This document shows positions 49,351 to 59,072 of a stretch of 59,272 nucleotides of DNA, piece after piece. A model generated the notes under the pieces. The model was not told the DNA's origin and ran no database searches. It saw only the letters and a program-made list of their open reading frames with translations. This DNA is from an uncultured Pseudomonas sp. (GTDB lineage: Bacteria; Pseudomonadota; Gammaproteobacteria; Pseudomonadales; Pseudomonadaceae), in assembly GCF_946886105.1 (NCBI RefSeq), contig NZ_CAMPHV010000034.1, forward strand, positions 1 through 59,272. The letters run 5' to 3'. How positions within the stretch are numbered: the first letter of the stretch is position 1; every line of letters starts with the position of its first letter. The translations under genes and the position numbers were made by a program.

Positions 49351-49485
49351 TTATTTTCGCAATCTGCATAATTGCGCACCTCTTTCTGCAGTGGAAGTGA
49401 TGCGCCGCCTGCCGAAGAATCTTGCCGTATTACGGACGCGCTGACCCGAGCCCCCGATAGCGCCTGTTTGCGGCTGCCTTTGACC

Positions 49486-49514
49486 TTGTCAAAGTACGCA
49501 CTATTCAGTAAGAT
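49486..49514 (+). promoter_or_regulatory. Promoter of rplM-rpsI
   Basis: TTGTCA (49486-49491) and TAAGAT (49509-49514) are 17 bases apart, matching consensus at five and four positions. The expected start near 49521 leaves a leader of about 36 bases before rplM. This is the best sigma-70 promoter I see in the window. Confidence 0.75.
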
Positions 49515-49556
49515 CCGCCGTCTTATTTATCAGGGCGGCCCCTGAGGCTATAAAGA

Positions 49557-49985
49557 ATGAAAACTTTTACTGCTAAACCTGAAACAGTAAAGCGCGACTG
49601 GTTCGTCGTCGACGCTGCAGGTCAGACCCTGGGTCGTCTGGCTACTGAAATCGCCAGCCGTCTGCGTGGCAAGCACAAGCCTGAATACACTCCGCACGTC
49701 GACACCGGTGATTACATCGTTGTGATCAATGCCGAGCAGGTACGTGTGACCGGTGCTAAGACCACCGACAAGATGTACTACTCTCACTCCGGTTTCCCGG
49801 GCGGCATCAAGTCGATCAACTTCGAAAAGCTGATCGCCAAGGCGCCTGAGCGTGTGATCGAGACCGCGGTCAAAGGCATGCTGCCGAAGAATCCGCTGGG
49901 TCGCGACATGTATCGTAAGCTGAAGGTGTATGCGGGCGCTGCCCACCCACACACTGCTCAGCAGCCCCAAGAACTGAAGATTTAA
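49557..49985 (+). CDS. rplM: 50S ribosomal protein L13
   Basis: L13 is an early-assembly large-subunit protein that binds 23S rRNA. The 142-aa product begins [20 protein letters not shown] and has [16 protein letters not shown] and [20 protein letters not shown], all conserved. It is co-transcribed with rpsI, 14 bases downstream. Codon use is strongly biased, as expected for a highly expressed gene. Confidence 0.99.
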   Translation: MKTFTAKPETVKRDWFVVDAAGQTLGRLATEIASRLRGKHKPEYTPHVDTGDYIVVINAEQVRVTGAKTTDKMYYSHSGFPGGIKSINFEKLIAKAPERVIETAVKGMLPKNPLGRDMYRKLKVYAGAAHPHTAQQPQELKI

Positions 49986-49999
49986 CGGAATAGTTCATT

Positions 50000-50392
50000 A
50001 TGTCGGCGACTCAAAATTACGGCACTGGCCGTCGCAAGACTGCAACCGCTCGCGTTTTCCTGCGTGCCGGTACTGGCAAGATCTCCATCAACAACCGTTC
50101 GCTCGATGGCTTCTTCGGTCGCGAAACTGCCCGCATGGTAGTTCGCCAGCCGCTGGAACTGGTTGAGATGACCGAAAAGTTCGACGTCTACGTCACCGTT
50201 ATCGGTGGCGGCGTGAGTGGCCAGGCTGGCGCAATCCGCCACGGCATCACTCGTGCTCTGATGGACTACGACGAAACCCTGCGTCCTGCACTGCGCAAGG
50301 CCGGTTTCGTGACTCGCGATGCCCGTGAAGTTGAACGTAAGAAGGTCGGTCTGCGTAAAGCGCGTAAGCGTCCGCAGTACTCCAAGCGTTAA
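50000..50392 (+). CDS. rpsI: 30S ribosomal protein S9
   Basis: S9 lies in the 30S head, with its tail contacting P-site tRNA. The 130-aa product starts [20 protein letters not shown] and ends [12 protein letters not shown], the conserved basic tail whose last Lys-Arg reaches the P site. It follows rplM in the usual two-gene operon and ends at a hairpin terminator. Confidence 0.99.
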   Translation: MSATQNYGTGRRKTATARVFLRAGTGKISINNRSLDGFFGRETARMVVRQPLELVEMTEKFDVYVTVIGGGVSGQAGAIRHGITRALMDYDETLRPALRKAGFVTRDAREVERKKVGLRKARKRPQYSKR

Positions 50393-50410
50393 TTCGCGAC
50401 CTGCGTTCCA

Positions 50411-50446
50411 AAACGCCCAGCTTCCTAGCGGAACTGGGCGTTTTTT
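50411..50446 (+). terminator. Terminator after rplM-rpsI
   Basis: AAACGCCCAG and CTGGGCGTTT form a 10-base stem with a 13-base loop, followed by T6. It lies 19 bases past the rpsI stop. The gap 50447-50646 to petA holds AT-rich sequence (about 50555-50620) that probably contains the petABC promoter, but no box is convincing. Confidence 0.85.
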
Positions 50447-50646
50447 ATGGGCGTAAGGATAGCCTGCGGTGTTATGTCGCAGCGTCCAAACCCGCGTCCT
50501 GCGCGGTGTTAAGCCTTTGTCTGCGGGGTAATTACCTTGTCAGAAAAGGGGCTTTTCATTACCATTTGGCGAATTTTTTGCGCTACTCGAAATTTACTTA
50601 GTAGAGGCCTGACCAACAGGCCACAAAGCTGATGGGAGACGACTGA

Positions 50647-51240
50647 ATGAGCAATGACGGCGTGAATGCAGGCCGGCGTCGCTTCTTGGTGGCGGCCACC
50701 TCTGTGGTGGGTGCTGCTGGAGCGGTGGGTGCCGCGGTCCCGTTCGTGGGGTCATGGTTCCCGAGTGCCAAGGCTAAAGCTGCCGGTGCGCCTGTGAAGG
50801 TGAACGTGAGCAAGATCGAGCCGGGCCAGCAGATGGTCGCCGAGTGGAGGGGGCAACCCGTCTTCATTGTGCGCCGTACCGAGGAAATCCTGAAAAATCT
50901 GGCAGCGCTGGAGCCTAAGCTGGCTGACCCGGAATCGAAGGATTCGGTGCAGCCGACTTATGTCGATCCGCGAGTGCGTTCGATCCGTCCGGAGCTGCTG
51001 CTGCTGGTCGGGCTCTGTACCCACCTGGGTTGTGCGCCGTCCTTCCGTCCGGAAGTCGCGCCTGCCGACCTCGGGGCCGAGTGGGTAGGGGGTTATTTCT
51101 GCCCTTGCCACGGTTCCCGCTACGACCTCGCTGGCCGGGTCTACAAAGCGCAGCCTGCGCCCTTGAACCTGCCGGTGCCACCGCACACATACGAGTCGGA
51201 TGATGTGATCGTCATCGGTGTGGACCAGGAGCAAGCATGA
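50647..51240 (+). CDS. petA: Ubiquinol-cytochrome c reductase iron-sulfur subunit (Rieske)
   Basis: The Rieske protein takes electrons from ubiquinol in the bc1 complex. The 197-aa product has a twin-arginine type N-terminus (AGRRRFLVAATSVVGAAGA) that stays as an anchor. The 2Fe-2S ligands lie in CTHLGC (C124, H126) and CPCHGS (C152, H155). It heads petA-petB-petC; its stop overlaps the petB ATG by one base. Confidence 0.98.
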   Translation: MSNDGVNAGRRRFLVAATSVVGAAGAVGAAVPFVGSWFPSAKAKAAGAPVKVNVSKIEPGQQMVAEWRGQPVFIVRRTEEILKNLAALEPKLADPESKDSVQPTYVDPRVRSIRPELLLLVGLCTHLGCAPSFRPEVAPADLGAEWVGGYFCPCHGSRYDLAGRVYKAQPAPLNLPVPPHTYESDDVIVIGVDQEQA

Positions 51241-52451
51241 TGAGTAAGTTCATGGAATGGGTGGATGCGCGCTTCCCCGCGACCAAGATGTGGGAAGACC
51301 ATCTGAGCAAGTATTACGCACCGAAGAATTTCAACTTCTTCTACTTTTTCGGCTCCCTGGCGCTGCTGGTGTTGGTCAATCAGATCGTCACCGGTATCTG
51401 GCTGACCATGAGCTACAACCCTTCGGCCGAAGAGGCGTTCGCCTCGGTCGAGTACATCATGCGCGATGTCGAGTTCGGCTGGATCCTGCGCTACCTGCAC
51501 TCCACCGGCGCTTCGGCGTTCTTCATCGTGGTCTACCTGCACATGTTCCGCGGTCTGCTCTACGGCTCCTACCAGAAGCCGCGCGAGCTGGTGTGGATCT
51601 TCGGCATGCTGATCTACCTGATGCTGATGGCCGAAGCCTTTATGGGTTATCTGTTGCCGTGGGGCCAGATGTCCTACTGGGGCGCCCAGGTGATCATCTC
51701 GCTGTTTGGCGCCATTCCGGTGGTCGGCGCGGATCTGACCCAGTGGATCCGTGGTGACTACCTGATCTCGGGCATCACCCTGAACCGCTTCTTCGCCCTG
51801 CACGTGGTGGCCTTGCCGATCGTGATTCTGGGGTTGGTGGTTCTGCACATCCTGGCGCTGCACGAAGTCGGTTCGAACAACCCCGACGGCGTCGACATCA
51901 AGAAGAAAAAGGACGAGAACGGCGTTCCGCTCGACGGCATCGCTTTCCATCCTTACTACACCGTGAAAGACATCGTCGGCGTAGTGGTATTCCTGTTCAT
52001 CTTCTGCTTCGTGGTGTTCTTCTTCCCGGAAATGGGCGGTTACTTCCTGGAGAAGCCGAACTTCGAGGCGGCCAACCCGTTCAAGACTCCCGAGCACATC
52101 GCTCCGGTCTGGTACTTCACGCCGTTCTACGCGATTCTGCGGGCGATTCCGGACAAGCTCATGGGCGTTATCGCCATGGGTGCGGCGATTGCCGTGCTGT
52201 TCGTATTGCCGTGGCTGGACCGTAGCCCGGTCAAGTCGATGCGCTACAAGGGTTGGTTGAGCAAGATCTGGTTGCTGGTCTTCTGCGTTTCCTTCGTCAT
52301 CCTCGGTGTCCTGGGCGTGTTGTCGCCAACGCCGGGTCGTACGTTGTTGTCGCAGGTGTGTACCTTCCTGTACTTCGCGTACTTCATCCTGATGCCGTTC
52401 TACACCAGGATGGAAAAAACCAAACCGGTTCCGGAAAGGGTGACGGGCTGA
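51240..52451 (+). CDS. petB: Cytochrome b of the bc1 complex
   Basis: Cytochrome b holds the two b hemes and both quinone sites. The 403-aa polytopic protein has the heme-ligand helices (GWILRYLHSTGASAFFIVVY, LNRFFALHVVALPIVILGLV) and the Qo-site GYLLPWGQMSYWGAQV. It keeps a PEWYF-equivalent APVWYFTPFYAIL. Two ATGs lie at 51237 and 51240; 51240 is eight bases after AGGAG and preferred. It overlaps petC by one base. Confidence 0.98.
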   Translation: MSKFMEWVDARFPATKMWEDHLSKYYAPKNFNFFYFFGSLALLVLVNQIVTGIWLTMSYNPSAEEAFASVEYIMRDVEFGWILRYLHSTGASAFFIVVYLHMFRGLLYGSYQKPRELVWIFGMLIYLMLMAEAFMGYLLPWGQMSYWGAQVIISLFGAIPVVGADLTQWIRGDYLISGITLNRFFALHVVALPIVILGLVVLHILALHEVGSNNPDGVDIKKKKDENGVPLDGIAFHPYYTVKDIVGVVVFLFIFCFVVFFFPEMGGYFLEKPNFEAANPFKTPEHIAPVWYFTPFYAILRAIPDKLMGVIAMGAAIAVLFVLPWLDRSPVKSMRYKGWLSKIWLLVFCVSFVILGVLGVLSPTPGRTLLSQVCTFLYFAYFILMPFYTRMEKTKPVPERVTG

Positions 52452-53230
52452 TGAAAAAGCTATTTGCTGCGTTTGTTATTGCTGCGCTGCCAGCCTGGGC
52501 TTTCGCTTCTGGCGGTGGCGTCGAGCTGGACCATGTGGAAATCGATCTGACCGACAAAGCGGCTCTGCAGGACGGTGCGCGCACGTTCGCCAACTACTGC
52601 ATGGGTTGCCATAGCGCCAAGTTCCAGCGCTATGAGCGCGTGGCCGACGACCTGGGTATCCCGCATGAAATCATGCTGGAGAATCTGGTATTCAGCGGCG
52701 CGAAAATCGGCGATCACATGAAGATCGGTATGAAGCCGGATGATGCCAAGGCCTGGTTCGGTGCTGCGCCGCCGGATCTGACCCTGGTCGCCCGTGTGCG
52801 TGGCAACGACTGGTTGTACACCTACCTGCGCACCTTCTACTACGATCCGACCCGTCCGCTGGGTTCCAACAACAAGGTATTCCCCAATGTGGGCATGCCC
52901 AACGTGTTGGCCGACCTGCAGGGGCATCAGTACATCGGTTGCAAGCAGGTTCAGGTGGTCGAAGACGGCAAGAAGCAATTCGATCCGTTGACTGGTACGC
53001 CGATTACCCATGAGGCCTGCGATCAGTTGGCGATCGCGCCGAACACGGGTGCGTTGAGCGAAGAAGAGTTCGATGAAAAGATCCAGAACCTGGTGACCTT
53101 CCTGGCCTATTCGGCCAACCCGATCAAGCTGGAAAGCCAGCGCATCGGCACCTACGTTCTGCTGTATCTGGCCTTCTTCTTCGTGTTCGCCTACCTGCTC
53201 AAGCGCGAATACTGGAAGGACGTGCATTAA
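52451..53230 (+). CDS. petC: Cytochrome c1
   Basis: Cytochrome c1 passes electrons from the Rieske centre to soluble cytochrome c. The 259-aa precursor has a signal peptide (MKKLFAAFVIAALPAWAFAS), the heme-attachment CMGCH (C50, C53, H54) and a C-terminal anchor (YVLLYLAFFFVFAYLLKREY). Length and topology are normal. A strong hairpin terminator follows. Confidence 0.98.
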   Translation: MKKLFAAFVIAALPAWAFASGGGVELDHVEIDLTDKAALQDGARTFANYCMGCHSAKFQRYERVADDLGIPHEIMLENLVFSGAKIGDHMKIGMKPDDAKAWFGAAPPDLTLVARVRGNDWLYTYLRTFYYDPTRPLGSNNKVFPNVGMPNVLADLQGHQYIGCKQVQVVEDGKKQFDPLTGTPITHEACDQLAIAPNTGALSEEEFDEKIQNLVTFLAYSANPIKLESQRIGTYVLLYLAFFFVFAYLLKREYWKDVH

Positions 53231-53255
53231 TCCGCCGCTTCCCTTCGTTGTCGAT

Positions 53256-53284
53256 CTGCGCGCCCTGTTGGGCGCGCAGTTTTT
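53256..53284 (+). terminator. Terminator after petABC
   Basis: CTGCGCGCCC, loop TGTT and GGGCGCGCAG form a perfect 10-base stem followed by T5, 26 bases past the petC stop. Confidence 0.9.
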
Positions 53285-53321
53285 CTGCTTTCAAATACCT
53301 GAATAAGCGAGGAGGACCGCC

Positions 53322-53939
53322 ATGGGCGTGACCAATCGGTTGGCCTGTTACTCCGACCCCGCCGACCACTATTCCCACCGTGTACGCATCGTGCTCGCCG
53401 AGAAGGGTGTCATCGCCGAGATCATCAACGTGGAGACGGGCAATTGTCCGGCGAAGCTGCTTGAGGTTAATCCGTACGCCAGTCTGCCCACCTTGGTGGA
53501 TCGCGATTTGGCGCTGTACGAGTCGACCGTGGTGATGGAGTACCTGGATGAGCGTTATCCGCATCCGCCATTGTTGCCGGTTTATCCGGTGGCCAGGGCC
53601 AACAGTCGTTTGCTGATCCATCGCATTCAGCGCGATTGGTGCAAGCTGGTCGACCAGATTCTCGACCCGCGCAGTAAGGACCCGGTTCGCGCGCTGGCGC
53701 GTAAGGAACTGCGTGAGAGCCTGACCGGCGTCTCGCCGCTGTTCGCCGATAAGGCCTACTTTCTCAGCGAAGAGCTGAGTTTGGTCGATTGCTGTTTGTT
53801 GCCCATTCTCTGGCGTTTGCCGGTGCTGGGTATCGAGTTGCCGAAAGCGGCCAAGCCCTTGCTCGACTATATGGACCGGCAGTTCGCCCGCGAGGCCTTT
53901 CAGGCTAGTCTGTCCCCCATTGAGCGCGATATGCGCTAA
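53322..53939 (+). CDS. sspA: Stringent starvation protein A
   Basis: SspA is a glutathione-S-transferase-fold protein that binds RNA polymerase and supports stationary-phase, acid-stress and virulence gene expression. The 205-aa product starts [20 protein letters not shown] and has the GST-like thioredoxin half ([20 protein letters not shown]) and an all-helical C-terminal half. It keeps [19 protein letters not shown] catalytic residues are not expected. It is followed by sspB. Confidence 0.96.
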   Translation: MGVTNRLACYSDPADHYSHRVRIVLAEKGVIAEIINVETGNCPAKLLEVNPYASLPTLVDRDLALYESTVVMEYLDERYPHPPLLPVYPVARANSRLLIHRIQRDWCKLVDQILDPRSKDPVRALARKELRESLTGVSPLFADKAYFLSEELSLVDCCLLPILWRLPVLGIELPKAAKPLLDYMDRQFAREAFQASLSPIERDMR

Positions 53940-54077
53940 CAGCCGCGCCCAAGCCGTGGCGTCCGTGGGTCGCGTCCTCTAAGGTCGCGCCCTTTGTTCG
54001 TTGCGTCTTGATCGGGTGCCCGCATATGGCCGTTGTGCTAGGTTTTAAACGGCGTGGTAAAGCTATAGGAGGCTTTG

Positions 54078-54488
54078 ATGAACTCCAGTCGTCCCTATCT
54101 GATTCGTGCGCTCTACGAGTGGATTGTCGATAACGATTGCACCCCTCATTTGCTGGTCAATTCCGAACTTACTGGTGTGCAGGTGCCGCCCGGTTTCGCC
54201 AGTGACGGTCAAATCGTGCTCAACGTATCGCCGAGTGCGGTGCGCCATCTGCATATGGACAATGAAGCGGTGAGTTTCGAAGGGCGCTTCGGTGGTGTCG
54301 CGCATAGCCTCTACGTGCCTGCGGGAGCGGTATTGGCGATTTATGCGCGGGAGAACGGCCAGGGCATGGTCTTCGACCTGGAGTCGCCGATGGCGACTAG
54401 CGAGGATGGGGAGCCCGAGGAGCAGGGGCCGCCCGACGACGAGCCGCCACGTCCAAGTGGCCGGCCCAGTTTGAAGGTCGTCAAGTAA
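54078..54488 (+). CDS. sspB: ClpXP protease adaptor SspB
   Basis: SspB delivers ssrA-tagged proteins to ClpXP. The 136-aa protein starts MNSSRPYLIRALYEWIVDND after AGGAGG (an upstream TTG is unlikely). A substrate-binding core follows to about residue 105, then an acidic disordered linker (EDGEPEEQGPPDDEPPRPSG), then the ClpX-binding tail GRPSLKVVK. The tail matches the XB motif. It lies after sspA, as is usual. Confidence 0.96.
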   Translation: MNSSRPYLIRALYEWIVDNDCTPHLLVNSELTGVQVPPGFASDGQIVLNVSPSAVRHLHMDNEAVSFEGRFGGVAHSLYVPAGAVLAIYARENGQGMVFDLESPMATSEDGEPEEQGPPDDEPPRPSGRPSLKVVK

Positions 54489-54537
54489 GGGCGCGGCAAG
54501 CGCTGGGCTTCAAGCTGTAAGCAGGAATATCACCAAC

Positions 54538-54565
54538 AAAAAGGGCGCCTATTGGCGCCCTTTTT
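54538..54565. terminator. Bidirectional terminator between sspB and dolP
   Basis: A5, stem GGGCGCC (54543-54549), loop TATT, GGCGCCC (54554-54560) and T5 form a terminator symmetric on both strands, serving convergent sspB and the BON lipoprotein gene. Confidence 0.9.
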
Positions 54566-54585
54566 GTTTTCGCGTGTAGCTGCGA

Positions 54586-55739
<1,154 letters not shown>

Positions 55740-56114
55740 TCAGGTATCAAAGGCGTTTTGAATCCAGTTCAGTTGCGGGGGGCGATTGCCGTCGGCATTG
55801 ATGGCAATCACGTCAAAACGGCAGGGATGCTGGGCCCAGCGCGATTCCTTTTGTAGAAAGTGCATGGCGGCCAGCGTCAGCTTCTCTCGCTTGCGCGCGT
55901 CAACGCTTTCCAGGGCGCCGCCCCAGGCCCTGTGCCGGCGGTAGCGAACTTCGACGAATACTACTGTATCGCGATCGAGCATGACCAGATCGAGCTCGCC
56001 GCGCTTGCAGCTCCAGTTCTGCGCCAGTAGGCGCAGACCTTTTTCTTCCAGGTGGCGCCGGGCCAAGGCCTCGGCGGCCGAACCGCTGTTCTGGGTGCTG
56101 TCGCGCTCGGTCAA
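55740..56114 (-). CDS. yraN: YraN family (UPF0102) endonuclease-like protein
   Basis: This 124-aa protein begins at a TTG (56114) that overlaps the lpoA stop (ATTGA); the open frame extends far upstream, but that part is antisense-like shadow inside lpoA. The product starts MTERDSTQNSGSAAEALARR and shows the PD-(D/E)xK-type core CKRGELDLVML and VVFVEVRYRRH. The family function is unsettled; a Holliday-junction resolvase-like fold is recognised. Coupled to lpoA. Confidence 0.9.
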   Translation of the reverse strand: MTERDSTQNSGSAAEALARRHLEEKGLRLLAQNWSCKRGELDLVMLDRDTVVFVEVRYRRHRAWGGALESVDARKREKLTLAAMHFLQKESRWAQHPCRFDVIAINADGNRPPQLNWIQNAFDT

Positions 56115-57922
56115 TTGAAGTTGTCTGGCAGGCGTTGCACGGCGCCATTGCTGAACGTCGCCCAGGGCAATTGGCGTTCGATGCGCTGGGCGGGGTTCAG
56201 GCTCAGGTTGCCGGATAGCCCGTCGATCTGGGTATCGGGCAGCGCCTTGAGCTGGGTCAGGCGCGGCGCCAGGCGATAGGCATCCGCGCCCATCGCATAG
56301 AGCCGACCGAGGCTGCCGCTGGCTTGTGGCCATTGCTCGCTGACTTGCTGGCGCAGCGGCTCGTCGCTATTGAGCAGCCACGGTGTTTCGCAAAACAGAA
56401 TGCCGTCCATGTCCTGGTATTGCGCCTGGCTGAGCGCGCCGGTGAACAGGTGCGATGTGGCGTACACGGGAACGTCGCCAGCGTATTGGAACGCCAGGGT
56501 CGGTTTGATCTGTTGCGCCTGCTGCGGGGTTGCGGCGAGGAAGATGAAGTCGACATCCTGGCGCCGTGCCGGCTGGCTGGCTACTGCCACACCCAGGGTG
56601 TTTTTCAGGCGGTTGGTGCGCGCCTCGCTTTCGCGGAGCTGGAACAGATTGGCGATCTGCTTGGCCAGTTCAACGGGCTGGTCGACATGCTCGGCGGCGA
56701 TCAGGCTGCCGCCTTGGGCTTGCCAGCTCTGGCGGAAAGCATCCAGCACCCGGTCGCCCCATTCGCCGCGCGGCACCAGGGCGACAGCCCGGCGCATGCC
56801 GTCGGCCCAGGCGCGACGCGCCACTTCGCGGGCTTCGTCTTCGGCGGCGAGGCCGAATTGGAACAACTGCGCCGGACCTTCCTGGCCTACTTCGCTGTAA
56901 TTCAGGGCCAGAGTGGTGATCGGCAACTGCTCGCGGTCGCTGAGCTGCTTGACCAGCGGTTTTTCCAGAGGGCCTATGACCAGTTGCACGCCCGCCGCTT
57001 TCGCCTGGTTATAGAACTCGTCCAGCGAGGTCAGGCGCGAGCTGTCGTAGAACTGAATGTTCGGTGGGTTCTGGCCGTTCTGTTGTGCCTGGTAGTGAGC
57101 GGCGAGGAAGCCATCGCGCAGCGCGCGCGCGACCGTCGCCAATTGGCCTTCCTGCGGCAGCAGCAGGGCGATTTCCGTCAACGGCTGGCTGGATAAGGCT
57201 TGCAGCTTGCCGAGCATCTGCGGCAGTTGGCGTGCGGCGGGATGTTCCGGGTGCTGCGTGCGCCATGTGTCGATGGCGGCTTGCTGTTGTTCCAGGGTGC
57301 CGGCCGTCTTGGTGCTGCGGGCCAATGCCAGCCAGCCGGTCATGTCGCTGCCTATGCCGCTCTGAAGCTGTTCGAGGGGCAGGCTGGCGACCAGGTTCCA
57401 GATGGTTTCGTGGTTGGCTTGGGCGGTTTCGCCGCTCAGCAGTGGGGCGATGAACACCCGCTCGCGCGCGGCCTCGAGGATCTGTCCGTCGGCTTGCAGG
57501 GCGCTGGCGCGGGCCAGCTGGGTGCGTATCTGTTGCTCCACGGGCAGTTCGCCGAGACGCGCCATGCTTGGATAATCGAGGGCGCGCAAGGCGGCCTTTG
57601 GCTTGTCGCGGGTCATTGCCAGTTCGGCGATCAAGGTGACGGCATAGACTTGTTGCGCAGGTTTCAAGCTGTCGATTTGCACCTGTTCGAGAATGCGCGT
57701 GGCCTTGCCGATGTCGTTTTGCCGATAGGCTTGGTCGGCGGCGGCCAGGCGCAGCGCCGCGGCCTGTTCGGGCTGACTGCCGCCGGCTTGTTGCAGCATC
57801 TGTTCGATGCTGGCTTGTGGGGTGCGTGGCAGTTCGCCCAGGTTGGATGAAGGCGAGCCGGCGCAGGCGGCGAGCAGGCCGGCAAGGCAGAGCACGGTGA
57901 GTGGGCGGGTGCAGACGATCAT
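56111..57922 (-). CDS. lpoA: Outer-membrane lipoprotein LpoA (activator of PBP1A)
   Basis: LpoA (LppC) is an outer-membrane lipoprotein that stimulates the class A penicillin-binding protein PBP1A. The 603-aa precursor has a lipobox LLAAC with C20. An N-terminal TPR-like helical domain (about residues 40-240) is followed by a C-terminal periplasmic-binding-protein fold (about 255-595, ALLLPQEGQLATVARALRDG onward). Length is normal. In PAO1 LpoA is the PBP1a partner. It heads lpoA-yraN-gmhA-dolP. Confidence 0.95.
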   Translation of the reverse strand: MIVCTRPLTVLCLAGLLAACAGSPSSNLGELPRTPQASIEQMLQQAGGSQPEQAAALRLAAADQAYRQNDIGKATRILEQVQIDSLKPAQQVYAVTLIAELAMTRDKPKAALRALDYPSMARLGELPVEQQIRTQLARASALQADGQILEAARERVFIAPLLSGETAQANHETIWNLVASLPLEQLQSGIGSDMTGWLALARSTKTAGTLEQQQAAIDTWRTQHPEHPAARQLPQMLGKLQALSSQPLTEIALLLPQEGQLATVARALRDGFLAAHYQAQQNGQNPPNIQFYDSSRLTSLDEFYNQAKAAGVQLVIGPLEKPLVKQLSDREQLPITTLALNYSEVGQEGPAQLFQFGLAAEDEAREVARRAWADGMRRAVALVPRGEWGDRVLDAFRQSWQAQGGSLIAAEHVDQPVELAKQIANLFQLRESEARTNRLKNTLGVAVASQPARRQDVDFIFLAATPQQAQQIKPTLAFQYAGDVPVYATSHLFTGALSQAQYQDMDGILFCETPWLLNSDEPLRQQVSEQWPQASGSLGRLYAMGADAYRLAPRLTQLKALPDTQIDGLSGNLSLNPAQRIERQLPWATFSNGAVQRLPDNFN

Positions 57923-58123
57923 GTAAGCGATCCTGATACTTGATCAAATGAGCGGGAATTGTACCCGCGCGTGAGGGGTTGGTGCGATGTCGAAGGCCAA
58001 GAACCTGTTCACGCTTTGCCGCGTTCGGCATTTCGGCCGTTTGTAGCCTTCATCGGGCCGCTGGTTTTTGCCGCATCGAGGGTGCGCTCTCCGGCCGTTG
58101 CGCGCGGTGACGGCGGGACGGGC

Positions 58124-58129
58124 TACAAT
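58124..58129 (+). promoter_or_regulatory. Candidate -10 box of rsmI
   Basis: TACAAT at 58124-58129 lies 30 bases before the rsmI start. The only TTG-type -35 (TTGCGC, 58098) is 20 bases away, which is long, so the call is weak. Confidence 0.35.
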
Positions 58130-58159
58130 GCGCGCTTTGTCTATTCATGAGGCTTTGCT

Positions 58160-59032
58160 GTGACCGCTTCCGGTGCTCCGAATTCTGCCCCCGGCACGCT
58201 TTATGTAGTGGCCACGCCCATCGGCAACCTCGACGACATCAGTGCGCGCGCCCTGAATGTGCTGCGCGACGTCGCCTTGATCGCCGCGGAGGATACCCGT
58301 CATTCGGCGCGGCTGATGCAGCACTTCGGCATCGGCACGCCGCTGGCAGCCTGTCACGAACACAATGAGCGCGATCAGGGTGGGCGCTTTATTACGCGCT
58401 TGCAGGCCGGCGAGGATGTCGCGCTGATCTCCGACGCGGGAACGCCGCTGATTTCCGATCCGGGCTATCACCTGGTGCGTCAGGCTCGGGCGGCCGGCAT
58501 TACGGTGGTGCCGGTACCCGGTGCTTGTGCGCTGATCGCGGCCTTGTCGGCCGCTGGTTTGCCATCGGACCGCTTCATCTTCGAGGGCTTTCTGCCGGCC
58601 AAGGCCGCTGCTCGACGGGCGCGCTTGGAGCAGGTGAAGGAAGAGCCGCGAACGCTGATTTTCTACGAGGCGCCGCATCGCATTCTCGAATGCCTGGAAG
58701 ATATGCAGGCGGTGTTCGGCGATCAGCGCCCGGCATTACTGGCCCGCGAGATCAGCAAGACCTTCGAGACGCTCAAGGGCCTGCCATTGGCCGAGTTGAG
58801 CGCCTGGGTGGCGGCGGATAGCAATCAGCAGCGCGGCGAATGCGTGGTATTGGTGGCCGGCTGGCAGGCGCCGGAAGGCGAAGCCGCGGTCAGCGCCGAG
58901 GCGCTGCGGGTGCTCGATCTGTTGCTCGGGGAAATGCCGCTCAAGCGCGCGGCGGCGTTGGCGGCGGAAATCACCGGAGTGCGCAAGAATCTGCTCTATC
59001 AGGTGGCGCTGGAGCGGCAAAACGACGCTTGA
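58160..59032 (+). CDS. rsmI: 16S rRNA (cytidine1402-2'-O)-methyltransferase RsmI
   Basis: RsmI 2'-O-methylates C1402 of 16S rRNA, using S-adenosylmethionine, near the decoding centre. The 290-aa protein uses a GTG start (58160) and shows LYVVATPIGNLDDISARAL, the SAM-binding LISDAGTPLISDPGYHL, PVPGACALIAALSAAGLPSD and FYEAPHRILECLEDM. It belongs to the tetrapyrrole-methylase fold. It is divergent from lpoA and followed by the RNase P RNA gene. Confidence 0.97.
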   Translation: MTASGAPNSAPGTLYVVATPIGNLDDISARALNVLRDVALIAAEDTRHSARLMQHFGIGTPLAACHEHNERDQGGRFITRLQAGEDVALISDAGTPLISDPGYHLVRQARAAGITVVPVPGACALIAALSAAGLPSDRFIFEGFLPAKAAARRARLEQVKEEPRTLIFYEAPHRILECLEDMQAVFGDQRPALLAREISKTFETLKGLPLAELSAWVAADSNQQRGECVVLVAGWQAPEGEAAVSAEALRVLDLLLGEMPLKRAAALAAEITGVRKNLLYQVALERQNDA

Positions 59033-59034
59033 GC

Positions 59035-59063
59035 TTGTTCTTCGAGGGCGCTGCCGTTACCCT
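59035..59063 (+). promoter_or_regulatory. Candidate rnpB promoter
   Basis: TTGTTC (59035-59040) and TACCCT (59058-59063) are 17 bases apart and end about 10 bases before the expected 5' end of the RNA. The boxes are weak in sequence but spacing and position fit. Confidence 0.45.
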
Positions 59064-59072
59064 TGCCGGCGG

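Noticed and set aside
56115..56333. N-terminal extension of the yraN frame into lpoA
   Set aside because: The extension lies inside the lpoA coding region and is not YraN-like; the TTG at 56114 fits the family length.
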